A stretch of DNA of 64,000 bases from Herbiconiux flava (GTDB lineage: Bacteria; Actinomycetota; Actinomycetes; Actinomycetales; Microbacteriaceae), in contig NZ_JACCBM010000001.1 in the NCBI RefSeq assembly GCF_013409865.1, positions 1,984,001 through 2,048,000 on the forward strand, written 5' to 3'. How positions within the stretch are numbered: position 1 is the stretch's first letter; the number at the start of each line of letters is the position of its first letter. The translations under genes and the position numbers were made by a program. The notes beneath the pieces were generated by a model. That model was not told where the DNA came from, did no database searches, and saw nothing but the letters and a program-made list of their open reading frames with translations. Below, piece by piece: positions 34,588 through 41,661 of this stretch.

Positions 34588-34593
34588 TAGATT
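34588..34593 (+). promoter_or_regulatory. Candidate -10 box of clpP1P2
   Basis: TAGATT gives a start near 34600 and a leader of about 26 nt with GGAG (34613-34616) before the ATG at 34626. Confidence 0.5.
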
Positions 34594-34625
34594 CAAACCA
34601 CTGCAAGTGAATTGGAGCGACACAC

Positions 34626-35225
34626 ATGGCCGATCAGGCTTTCCCCTCAACTGTCTTCGACCGACTGCTGAAGGACCGCATCATCTGGCTCGGGTCCGAG
34701 GTTCGCGATGACAACGCGAACGAGATCTGCGCCAAGATCCTGCTGCTCGCGGCTGAAGACCCGAAGCGCGACATCTTCCTCTACATCAACTCTCCCGGTG
34801 GCTCCATCACGGCCGGCATGGCGATCTACGACACGATGAAGTTCGTGCCGAACGACATCGTCACGGTGGGCATCGGAATGGCGGCCTCGATGGGCCAGTT
34901 CCTGCTCACCTCGGGCACCAAGGGCAAGCGCTACATCACGCCGAACGCGCGCGTGCTGCTGCACCAGCCGCACGGTGGCTTCGGTGGAACGGCCTCCGAC
35001 ATCCAGACCCAGGCTCAGCTCATCCTGAGCATGAAGCAGCGTCTCGCCGAGATCACCGCCGCTCAGACGGGCAAGTCCGTCGAGCAGGTCAACGAGGACG
35101 GCGACCGCGACCGCTGGTTCAGCGCGCAGGAGGCCCTCGAGTACGGCTTCGTCGACCACGTGCGCGAGTACGCCACCGACGTCGCGGGCGGCGGCGGCAC
35201 CATCGACGCCCCCTCCACCCTGTAG
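34626..35225 (+). CDS. clpP1: ATP-dependent Clp protease proteolytic subunit ClpP1
   Basis: A 199-residue serine protease subunit that forms hetero-tetradecamers with ClpP2 in actinobacteria and degrades proteins fed by ClpX or ClpC. Catalytic Ser is at about 88 ([11 protein letters not shown]) and His at 113 (LLHQPHGG); the Asp lies in [14 protein letters not shown]. '[10 protein letters not shown]' is the oxyanion region. It is the first of two clpP genes, 35 nt before the second, under its own promoter and a candidate ClgR site. Confidence 0.97.
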   Translation: MADQAFPSTVFDRLLKDRIIWLGSEVRDDNANEICAKILLLAAEDPKRDIFLYINSPGGSITAGMAIYDTMKFVPNDIVTVGIGMAASMGQFLLTSGTKGKRYITPNARVLLHQPHGGFGGTASDIQTQAQLILSMKQRLAEITAAQTGKSVEQVNEDGDRDRWFSAQEALEYGFVDHVREYATDVAGGGGTIDAPSTL

Positions 35226-35260
35226 TCGCAATCGCATCCCAGAGAACAGGTAAAGAGAAC

Positions 35261-35926
35261 ATGGAAACCCCCACTTTCGGTGCGAGCGCCTACCGCAACG
35301 GCACCATGCCGTCCGACCGCTACATCCTCCCGAGCTTCGAGGAGCGCACGGCCTACGGCTTCAAGCGCCAGGACCCGTACGCGAAGCTCTTCGAGGACCG
35401 CATCATCTTCCTCGGCGTGCAGATCGACGACGCCTCGGCCGACGACGTCATGGCCCAGCTGCTCGTGCTCGAGTCGCAGGACCCCGACCGCGACATCGAG
35501 ATGTACATCAACTCGCCCGGTGGCTCGTTCACCGCGATGACCGCGATCTACGACACGATGCAGTACGTGCGCCCGCAGATCCAGACCGTCTGCCTCGGCC
35601 AGGCGGCCTCCGCCGCGGCCGTGCTGCTGGCGGCCGGCACGCCCGGCAAGCGCCTCGCGCTGCCGAACGCGCGCATCCTGATCCACCAGCCCGCCACCGG
35701 GCAGGGCGGCGGCCAGGCCTCCGACATCGAGATCCAGGCCCGCGAGATCATGCGCATGCGCGAGTGGCTCGAGGGCACGCTGTCGCACCACTCGAACCGC
35801 TCGCTCGAGCAGGTCTCGAAGGACATCGACCGCGACAAGATCCTCTCGTCGGAGGAGGCCCTCGAGTACGGCCTCATCGACCAGGTGCTCACCTCGCGCA
35901 AGGCCGTCCCGGCCCTGGTCAGCTGA
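35261..35926 (+). CDS. clpP2: ATP-dependent Clp protease proteolytic subunit ClpP2
   Basis: A 221-residue partner of ClpP1 with a longer N-terminus (about 35 extra residues, [20 protein letters not shown]) that is removed by processing in characterised actinobacterial ClpP2. Catalytic Ser about 117 ([11 protein letters not shown]), His about 142 (LIHQPATGQ), Asp in [21 protein letters not shown] ribosome binding site (AGGTAAAGAG) precedes the ATG. The ATPase gene at 35940 follows after 13 nt. Confidence 0.97.
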   Translation: METPTFGASAYRNGTMPSDRYILPSFEERTAYGFKRQDPYAKLFEDRIIFLGVQIDDASADDVMAQLLVLESQDPDRDIEMYINSPGGSFTAMTAIYDTMQYVRPQIQTVCLGQAASAAAVLLAAGTPGKRLALPNARILIHQPATGQGGGQASDIEIQAREIMRMREWLEGTLSHHSNRSLEQVSKDIDRDKILSSEEALEYGLIDQVLTSRKAVPALVS

Positions 35927-35939
35927 CCTCGCCGACGGC

Positions 35940-36689
35940 ATGACGCCTCCGGCCCGCCCTTCCGAGGGCTGGCTCACCGACAGCCGGGTCATCCGCAGAG
36001 CATCGCTCTCGGCGGATGCCCCGGCTGTCGCCGTCTCGTGGCCCCTCACGGTGCCGGCGGTCGCCGCCCTGCGCGACGGCCTGGAGCTCGGCGCCGGCGT
36101 GACCTTCCTCGTGGGCGAGAACGGCAGCGGCAAGTCGACGGTGCTCGAGGGCATCGCCGAGGCCTACGGCTTCCCGGCCGAGGGCGGCACCCGGAACGGC
36201 GGCGCCGTCACGCGGCGCAGCGAGTCGCCGCTGGGGCAGTGGCTCACCCTCGAGCGCGGGGTCGGCGCACCGCGCTGGGGCTTCTTCCTGCGGGCCGAGA
36301 CCATGCACGGCTACTTCAGCTATCTGGGCGCCATGCCCGGATCGCCCGACGGCGACCTGCACGAGATGAGCCACGGCGAGTCGTTCCTGGCGCTCCTGGA
36401 TCGCAAGCTCGACGGCCCCGGCTTCTTCTGTCTCGACGAGCCGGAGGCGGCGCTGTCGTTCCAGTCCACGCTGCGCTACCTCCGGCAGCTGGACGCGCTG
36501 GCGAAGGGGGGCTCGCAGATCGTCTGCGCAACGCACTCGCCGGTGCTGGCGTCGCTGCCCGGCGCGAGGGTGCTCGAGTTCGGGGAGTGGGGCATCCGGG
36601 AGACCGCGTGGGAGGAGCTCGAGCTGGTCGCGCACTGGCGGAGCTACCTGCAGGCGCCCGGCCGCTACCTGCGGCACATGCTCGACTGA
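35940..36689 (+). CDS. AAA/SMC-like ATPase inserted between clpP2 and clpX
   Basis: A 249-residue ABC/AAA_21-type ATPase. Walker [16 protein letters not shown] (about residues 59-73), a signature-like [15 protein letters not shown] (SHGE in place of SGG, about 146-160), Walker [13 protein letters not shown] (about 163-174) and an H-loop [14 protein letters not shown] (about 197-210). No membrane partner and no nuclease domain is fused, so it is not a transporter ATPase; single proteins of this type (YjbM/'AAA family ATPase') are widespread and unassigned. The gene starts 13 nt after clpP2 and probably shares its transcript; clpX has its own promoter downstream. Confidence 0.85.
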   Translation: MTPPARPSEGWLTDSRVIRRASLSADAPAVAVSWPLTVPAVAALRDGLELGAGVTFLVGENGSGKSTVLEGIAEAYGFPAEGGTRNGGAVTRRSESPLGQWLTLERGVGAPRWGFFLRAETMHGYFSYLGAMPGSPDGDLHEMSHGESFLALLDRKLDGPGFFCLDEPEAALSFQSTLRYLRQLDALAKGGSQIVCATHSPVLASLPGARVLEFGEWGIRETAWEELELVAHWRSYLQAPGRYLRHMLD

Positions 36690-36763
36690 GCGGCCGCAGG
36701 GGCCGGCGGGAACGGGTAGGTCACGAATGCGGGTCGGTGTCGGTGCTTGTCGGGGGTTCGGGT

Positions 36764-36769
36764 TAGGCT
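36764..36769 (+). promoter_or_regulatory. Candidate -10 box of clpX
   Basis: TAGGCT, 30 bp before the clpX ATG at 36799, suggests that clpX can be expressed apart from clpP1P2. Confidence 0.4.
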
Positions 36770-36798
36770 CGTCGGAACACAGGTTGAGGAGAGTGGGC

Positions 36799-38076
36799 AT
36801 GGCACGCATAGGGGAGAGCGCCGACCTGCTGAAGTGCTCGTTCTGCGGAAAGAGCCAGAAGCAGGTCCAGCAGCTCATCGCCGGTCCCGGCGTCTACATC
36901 TGCGACGAATGCGTGGAGCTCTGCAACGAGATCATCGAGGAGCGGCTCTCCGAGGCCAGCGAAGAGGCGGCCGGCGAGTTCGAGCTGCCGAAGCCGAAGG
37001 AGATCTACTCCTTCCTCGAGGAGTACGTCATCGGGCAAGACGCTGCGAAGCGCGCCCTCTCGGTCGCCGTCTACAACCACTACAAGCGCACCAAGGCGCG
37101 CACCGCGATCGTCTCGGCCGAGGCCCAGGCCAACGAGGTCGAGATCGCCAAGAGCAACATCCTGCTGATCGGCCCCACGGGCTGCGGCAAGACCTACCTG
37201 GCGCAGACGCTGGCGAAGCGCCTCAACGTGCCGTTCGCCGTCGCCGACGCCACCGCCCTCACCGAGGCGGGCTACGTCGGTGAAGACGTCGAGAACATCC
37301 TGCTGAAGCTCATCCAGGCCGCCGACTACGACGTCAAGCGGGCCGAGACGGGCATCATCTACATCGACGAGGTCGACAAGATCGCCCGCAAGGCCGAGAA
37401 CCCCTCCATCACGCGCGACGTGTCGGGCGAGGGTGTGCAGCAGGCGCTGCTGAAGATCCTCGAGGGCACGGTCGCCAGCGTTCCGCCGCAGGGTGGCCGA
37501 AAGCACCCGCACCAGGAGTTCATCCAGATCGACACGACGAACGTGCTGTTCATCGTGGCGGGCGCCTTCGCGGGGCTCGAGGAGATCATCTCCCAGCGCG
37601 CCGGCAAGCGCGGCATCGGCTTCAACTCCCCGCTCTACAGCAAGAAGGCCGACGCCAACCTGTTCGGCGAGGTGCTGCCCGAAGACCTGCACAAGTTCGG
37701 GCTGATCCCCGAGTTCATCGGCCGGCTGCCCGTCGTCACCACGGTGACGCCGCTCGACCAGGCCGCGCTCATGCAGATCCTCACCGAGCCGCGCAACGCG
37801 CTGGTACGGCAGTATCAGCGCATGTTCGAGCTCGACGGCGTCGACCTCGAGTTCGAGCACGACGCGCTCGAGTCCATCGCCGATCTCGCGGTGCTGCGCC
37901 AGACCGGTGCGCGCGGGCTCCGTGCGATCCTCGAGGAGGTGCTGGGGCCGATCATGTTCGAGGTGCCCTCCACCGACGAGGTCGCCCGGGTCATCGTCAC
38001 GAAGGAGACGGTGCTCGAGAATGCGGCGCCCACGATCGTGCCGCGCAAGCCCCGACGCGAAGAGAAGTCGGCGTAG
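36799..38076 (+). CDS. clpX: ATP-dependent Clp protease ATP-binding subunit ClpX
   Basis: A 425-residue AAA+ unfoldase. The N-terminal zinc-binding domain has Cys13, Cys16, Cys35 and Cys38. Walker A is [19 protein letters not shown] (about residues 121-139), Walker [16 protein letters not shown], and the pore loops and sensor II region ([13 protein letters not shown]) are intact. The IGF-type loop that docks on ClpP is in [18 protein letters not shown] precedes the ATG; an in-frame GTG two codons earlier is less likely. With clpP1P2 it forms the housekeeping protease. Confidence 0.97.
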   Translation: MARIGESADLLKCSFCGKSQKQVQQLIAGPGVYICDECVELCNEIIEERLSEASEEAAGEFELPKPKEIYSFLEEYVIGQDAAKRALSVAVYNHYKRTKARTAIVSAEAQANEVEIAKSNILLIGPTGCGKTYLAQTLAKRLNVPFAVADATALTEAGYVGEDVENILLKLIQAADYDVKRAETGIIYIDEVDKIARKAENPSITRDVSGEGVQQALLKILEGTVASVPPQGGRKHPHQEFIQIDTTNVLFIVAGAFAGLEEIISQRAGKRGIGFNSPLYSKKADANLFGEVLPEDLHKFGLIPEFIGRLPVVTTVTPLDQAALMQILTEPRNALVRQYQRMFELDGVDLEFEHDALESIADLAVLRQTGARGLRAILEEVLGPIMFEVPSTDEVARVIVTKETVLENAAPTIVPRKPRREEKSA

Positions 38077-38096
38077 CCGCACGACCACGACGCAGA

Positions 38097-38130
38097 ACGA
38101 AGGGCCGCCCCCGTGGGAGTGGCCCTTCGT
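38097..38130. terminator. Terminator between clpX and acdS
   Basis: ACGAAGGGCC (38097-38106) pairs with GGCCCTTCGT (38121-38130); loop 14 nt, followed by CGTTCCCG. It serves the convergent clpX and acdS genes. Confidence 0.7.
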
Positions 38131-38140
38131 CGTTCCCGCC

Positions 38141-39151
38141 CTATGACCGGAACAGCCCGCTGTACGCGTTCAGCGCCAGCTGTCCGCCGAGGTGCGCGTA
38201 GAGCACCGTGCTCGTCGCCGGGATCTCCTTCGACTTCACGAGGTCGATCAGCCCGGCCAGCGACTTGCCCTCGTACACCGGGTCGGTGATCATCGCCTCG
38301 AGCTCGGCGCCCAGCCGGATGGCCTCGAGCGTCGAGTCGACCGGGATGCCGTAGAGGTCGCCCGCCCATCCCTCCAGCACCTCGATCTCGTCGTCGCGCA
38401 GCTCGCGCCCGAGCTCGATCAGCGACGCGGTGTGCCGCGCGATCCGCGCCACCTGGTCCCGCGTCTTCTCGAGCGTCGCGGAGGCGTCGATGCCGATCAC
38501 GCGGCGCGGCCGGTCCTGCCCGGCGAAGCCGGCGATCATGCCGGCGTGCGTCGAGCCGGTCACCGTGCAGACCACGATCGTGTCGAAGAAGACGCCGAGC
38601 TCGCGCTCCTGCTGCTCGACCTCGTAGGCCCAGTTGGCGAACCCGAGCCCGCCCAGGCGGTGCTCCGAGGCGCCGGCCGGGATGGGGTACGGCGTGCCGC
38701 CGTCGGCGATCACCTCGTCGATCGCCTGCTGCCAGCTGGAGCGGATGCCGATGTCGAAGCCGGCGGAATCGAGCGTGACCTTCGCCCCCATGATCCGCGA
38801 CAGCTGGATGTTGCCCACCCGGTCGCTCAGCGGGTCGGGCCAGTCGACCCAGTTCTCCTGCACCAGCCGGGCCTTGAGCCCGAGCTTGGCGGCGACCGCG
38901 GCCACCTGCCTCGTGTGGTTGGACTGGTAGCCCCCGATCGACACCAGCGTGTCGGCACCGCTCGCCAGAGCATCCGGAACCAAGTATTCGAGCTTGCGGA
39001 TCTTGTTGCCCCCGAAGGCGAGACCGCTCGAGACGTCCTCCCGCTTCGCCCAGACCTGGGCGCCGCCGAGGTGCTGCGAGAGCCGGGGGAGGTGGTGCAC
39101 GGGGCTCGGCCCGAAGGTGAGCGGGTAGCGGGGGAAGTCGGCGAGGGCCAT
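38141..39151 (-). CDS. acdS: 1-aminocyclopropane-1-carboxylate (ACC) deaminase
   Basis: A 336-residue PLP enzyme that cleaves ACC, the plant ethylene precursor, to 2-oxobutanoate and ammonia. The start [20 protein letters not shown] and '[28 protein letters not shown]' with the PLP Lys in GGNKIRK are close to characterised Pseudomonas and Cupriavidus AcdS. Residues that part true ACC deaminases from D-cysteine desulfhydrases are present: Tyr-Glu in DPVYEGKS and Leu in LYAHLGGQ (equivalent to Glu295 and Leu322 of the Pseudomonas enzyme, from memory). The ATG at 39151 has GGAG upstream. It is divergent from a GntR regulator. Confidence 0.93.
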   Translation of the reverse strand: MALADFPRYPLTFGPSPVHHLPRLSQHLGGAQVWAKREDVSSGLAFGGNKIRKLEYLVPDALASGADTLVSIGGYQSNHTRQVAAVAAKLGLKARLVQENWVDWPDPLSDRVGNIQLSRIMGAKVTLDSAGFDIGIRSSWQQAIDEVIADGGTPYPIPAGASEHRLGGLGFANWAYEVEQQERELGVFFDTIVVCTVTGSTHAGMIAGFAGQDRPRRVIGIDASATLEKTRDQVARIARHTASLIELGRELRDDEIEVLEGWAGDLYGIPVDSTLEAIRLGAELEAMITDPVYEGKSLAGLIDLVKSKEIPATSTVLYAHLGGQLALNAYSGLFRS

Positions 39152-39187
39152 GGGGCTCCAGAGGGTCGATGGGTCGTTGTCGATGTG

Positions 39188-39200
39188 CTGTATGCAATAT
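39188..39200. promoter_or_regulatory. Candidate GntR operator between acdS and the GntR gene
   Basis: The only AT-rich part of the 78-bp divergent intergenic region is CTGTATGCAATAT and the following ATCGC. TGTATGCAA resembles half of the FadR-subfamily palindrome TTGTATACAA, and differs by one base from the same stretch of the cyd palindrome at 53681. Confidence 0.35.
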
Positions 39201-39229
39201 ATCGCACCGCCGAGCGATACGATGAGGCC

Positions 39230-39886
39230 ATGCCCGTTCCTTCCTCGACGGCCGTGCGCGCCCGCACGCTTCTGCGCGACGACGTCTATCTGACGCTTCG
39301 CGCCGCCATCGTCGACGGCACGCTGCAGCCGGGCGAACGCCTGCGCGACCCCGAGCTCGAGACCTGGCTCGGCGTCAGCCGCACTCCCATCCGTGAGGCG
39401 ATGCTCCGTCTCGAGCGCGCCGGCCTCGTCGTGGCCCGGCCGGGTCGCGCGACGACGGTGGCCGAGGTCGACGGGCCCGAGGTGACGGATGCGCAGCAGG
39501 TCGCCGCGTCGCTGCACGAGCTGGCTGCCCGCCTCTCCGTCCCCGTGCTGGGTGCCGACGACCTCGAGCGTCTTCGCGCCGCCGCGGACGACTTCGCCGT
39601 CGCCCTGGACGACCACGACGTCGACCGCGCGCTCGAGGCCGACGACCGCTTCCACGCCGTGTTCGTCGAGGCGAGCGGCAACCGGCTGATCGCCGAGGTG
39701 CTCGACGGCGCGACGGCGGTGCTGCGGCGGGTGGAGCGCATCCGTTTCGCCTCGCTGAACGGCCGCGAGTCGGTCGAGCAGCACGAGCGCATCCTGGCCG
39801 CAGCGACCGCGGGCGACGCCGACCGCGCCGCCCTCCTGACCCGCGAGAACTGGCTGACCCTCGGCCTCGGAAAGGCATCGGACTGA
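39230..39886 (+). CDS. GntR-family transcriptional regulator (FCD domain)
   Basis: A 218-residue regulator. The N-terminal winged helix-turn-helix ([40 protein letters not shown]; landmark at about 24-63, with the RTPIREAL-like recognition helix) is followed by an all-helical FCD ligand-binding domain. Metal-binding residues appear as Asp in [15 protein letters not shown] and His in [11 protein letters not shown]. It is divergent from acdS, so it probably controls it; ACC-deaminase genes in other bacteria use AcdR/Lrp instead, so this would be a different control. The aldo/keto reductase gene follows after 1 nt. Confidence 0.9.
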   Translation: MPVPSSTAVRARTLLRDDVYLTLRAAIVDGTLQPGERLRDPELETWLGVSRTPIREAMLRLERAGLVVARPGRATTVAEVDGPEVTDAQQVAASLHELAARLSVPVLGADDLERLRAAADDFAVALDDHDVDRALEADDRFHAVFVEASGNRLIAEVLDGATAVLRRVERIRFASLNGRESVEQHERILAAATAGDADRAALLTRENWLTLGLGKASD

Positions 39887-39887
39887 C

Positions 39888-40865
39888 ATGGAGCACGTAC
39901 GTCTCGGCCGCTCCGGCCTGAAGATCTCACCCATCGTGCTGGGCTGCATGAGCTACGGCACGCCCGATCGCGGCACCCACCCGTGGACCCTGCCGGAGGA
40001 GGAGGCGCGCCCGTTCTACGTGCAGGCCGTCGAGGCCGGCATCACCACCTTCGACACGGCCGACATGTACTCCGCCGGCACCAGCGAGGAGATCACGGGC
40101 CGGATGCTCGGCGCTCTCGCCCGCCGCGAGGAGATCGAGATCGCCACCAAGGTGTACTTCCCGTCGGGCCCGGGCGCCAACGAGCGCGGACTCTCGCGGG
40201 TGCACGTCATGGCGTCGATCGACGCGAGCCTGCGCCGACTCGGCACCGACTACGTCGACCTCTACCAGATCCATCGGTGGGACGACGAGACGCCGATCGA
40301 GGAGACGATGGAGGCCTTGCACGACGTCGTGAAGGCCGGCAAGGCCCGCTACCTCGGCGCGAGCTCCATGTGGGCCTGGCAGTTCGCGAAGGCGCAGCAC
40401 GTCGCCGAGCGCCAGGGCTTCACCCCGTTCGTCTCGATGCAGGACCAGTACAACCTGCTGCAGCGCGAGGAGGAGCGGGAGATGCATCCGCTCGCCCTCG
40501 ACCAGGGCGTCGGAGTGCTGCCCTGGAGCCCCCTCGCCCGCGGCCGGCTGACCAGGCCCTGGGGCGAGGAGACCGCGCGTACGGCCAGCGACGAGGTCAC
40601 GAAGGCGATGTACGGCCAGGCCGAGCAGGCCGACCGGGCGATCACGGATGCGGTGGGCCGCATCGCGGGCGAGCGCGGCGTCACCCGGGCCCAGGTCGCG
40701 CTCGCCTGGGTGCGGCAGCAGACCGCCGTGACCGCGCCGATCGTGGGCGCTACGAAGGCGCAGCACCTGTCCGACGCGGTGGCGTCGCTCGAGCTGACGC
40801 TGACGCGCGAGGAGCTCGATGCGCTGGAGCAGCCCTACACGCCGAGGCGCCCCGAGGGGTTCTGA
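39888..40865 (+). CDS. Aldo/keto reductase
   Basis: A 325-residue NADPH-dependent (beta/alpha)8-barrel oxidoreductase. Catalytic tetrad: Asp and Tyr in [14 protein letters not shown], Lys in [11 protein letters not shown], His in [11 protein letters not shown]. The cofactor region is '[21 protein letters not shown]'. It belongs to the AKR/YhdN (AKR11-like) group; substrate unknown. ATG 39888 is 1 nt after the GntR stop, so the two are co-transcribed, away from acdS. Confidence 0.93.
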   Translation: MEHVRLGRSGLKISPIVLGCMSYGTPDRGTHPWTLPEEEARPFYVQAVEAGITTFDTADMYSAGTSEEITGRMLGALARREEIEIATKVYFPSGPGANERGLSRVHVMASIDASLRRLGTDYVDLYQIHRWDDETPIEETMEALHDVVKAGKARYLGASSMWAWQFAKAQHVAERQGFTPFVSMQDQYNLLQREEEREMHPLALDQGVGVLPWSPLARGRLTRPWGEETARTASDEVTKAMYGQAEQADRAITDAVGRIAGERGVTRAQVALAWVRQQTAVTAPIVGATKAQHLSDAVASLELTLTREELDALEQPYTPRRPEGF

Positions 40866-40881
40866 GCACGGAGGCGGCCGG

Positions 40882-40901
40882 CGGCCGGAGCGCGCCGGCC
40901 G
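40882..40901. terminator. Bidirectional terminator
   Basis: CGGCCGG (40882-40888) pairs with CCGGCCG (40895-40901) around a 6-nt loop between the convergent aldo/keto reductase and 80-residue-protein genes. Confidence 0.55.
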
Positions 40902-40903
40902 GC

Positions 40904-41146
40904 CTACTCGCCCGGTGCGGTGACCAGCGCGATGTCGGTCTCGGGGTCGAACTCGATCGTGGTGTCGTCGTCGAGCGAGACCACGGGCCGGCCCTCGAGC
41001 CAGGTCAGCGTCCAGCTCCAGTCCTTGGCGTCGACGCCCTGCTCGGCGAGTTCGCCCTCGACCTCGTAGATCGCGTCGATCACGGTCTGCGGAAGGCGGG
41101 AGGGGGGTTCGTCGCCGACCAGCCAGCGGGTTCCGAGCTGCATCAT
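40904..41146 (-). CDS. Small acidic hypothetical protein
   Basis: An 80-residue acidic protein (MQLGTRWLVGDEPPSRLPQ at the start; 'LDDDTTIEFDPETDIALV' near the end), possibly a compact beta protein. No signal, membrane helix or known motif. It begins 33 nt after the GNAT gene and may belong to the valS-GNAT transcript. The annotated start has two Met in a row; the second is equally possible. Confidence 0.6.
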   Translation of the reverse strand: MMQLGTRWLVGDEPPSRLPQTVIDAIYEVEGELAEQGVDAKDWSWTLTWLEGRPVVSLDDDTTIEFDPETDIALVTAPGE

Positions 41147-41179
41147 GCTGTTCCTCTCACTGCGGCTTCTCTGAAGGGC

Positions 41180-41647
41180 TCAGAGTGCCTTGTCGTAGGT
41201 GACCCAGCGGGTCTTCTCGGCCACGGTGTCGTAGAGGGCGCGTGCGGCCTCGTTGTCCTTCGCCGTGATCCAGCGCACCACGCTCGCACCGCGGCGGCGG
41301 CCGATGTCGGCCACACCCTCGATCAGCGCGGTCGCGATGCCCTGCTTGCGGTTCTCGGGCAGCACGAACAGGTCGTCGAGATAGAGGCCCCGGCTGCCGT
41401 CGAGCGGGCGGGAGAACGGTCGGTAGTGCGCGAGGCCGACGATCTGGTCGTTCTCGTCGACCGCCACGAGACACTCGAGCTCGTGGGCCGGATCGATGAT
41501 CCAGCTCCAGACCAGCACGGCCTTCTCGTCGTGCAGCGGCTTCTCGTAGAACTCGCCGTAGCCCGTGTAGACCGCGTGCCAGGCGAAGAACTCGTTCGTG
41601 GCGACCGGGCGCACGCGCACCGCGGTCGTGGTGGTCTCGTTCGGCAT
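41180..41647 (-). CDS. GNAT-family N-acetyltransferase
   Basis: A 155-residue acetyltransferase of the GCN5 fold. The acetyl-CoA loop is 'LFVLPENRKQGIATALIEGVADIGRRRGA' (R/QxxGxG/A as RKQGIA), with 'VVRWITAKDNEAARALYDTVAEKT' as the last beta-alpha unit. The target is unknown. ATG 41647 is chosen because the textbook site AGGAGG lies 5 nt upstream (41658-41653). An earlier ATG at 41665 would overlap the valS stop by 4 nt, so there are two possible modes of coupling. Confidence 0.88.
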   Translation of the reverse strand: MPNETTTTAVRVRPVATNEFFAWHAVYTGYGEFYEKPLHDEKAVLVWSWIIDPAHELECLVAVDENDQIVGLAHYRPFSRPLDGSRGLYLDDLFVLPENRKQGIATALIEGVADIGRRRGASVVRWITAKDNEAARALYDTVAEKTRWVTYDKAL

Positions 41648-41661
41648 CGTCGCCTCCTGGC

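Noticed and set aside
35940..36689. Abortive-infection ATPase (OLD/AAA_21 defence gene)
   Set aside because: No TOPRIM or nuclease domain is fused and no nuclease gene is adjacent; the neighbours are core clp genes, so a defence role is not supported.
39152..39229. Transposon scar at the acdS locus
   Set aside because: No inverted or direct repeats and no transposase remnant were seen around acdS; base composition is like its surroundings apart from a short AT-rich operator-like stretch.
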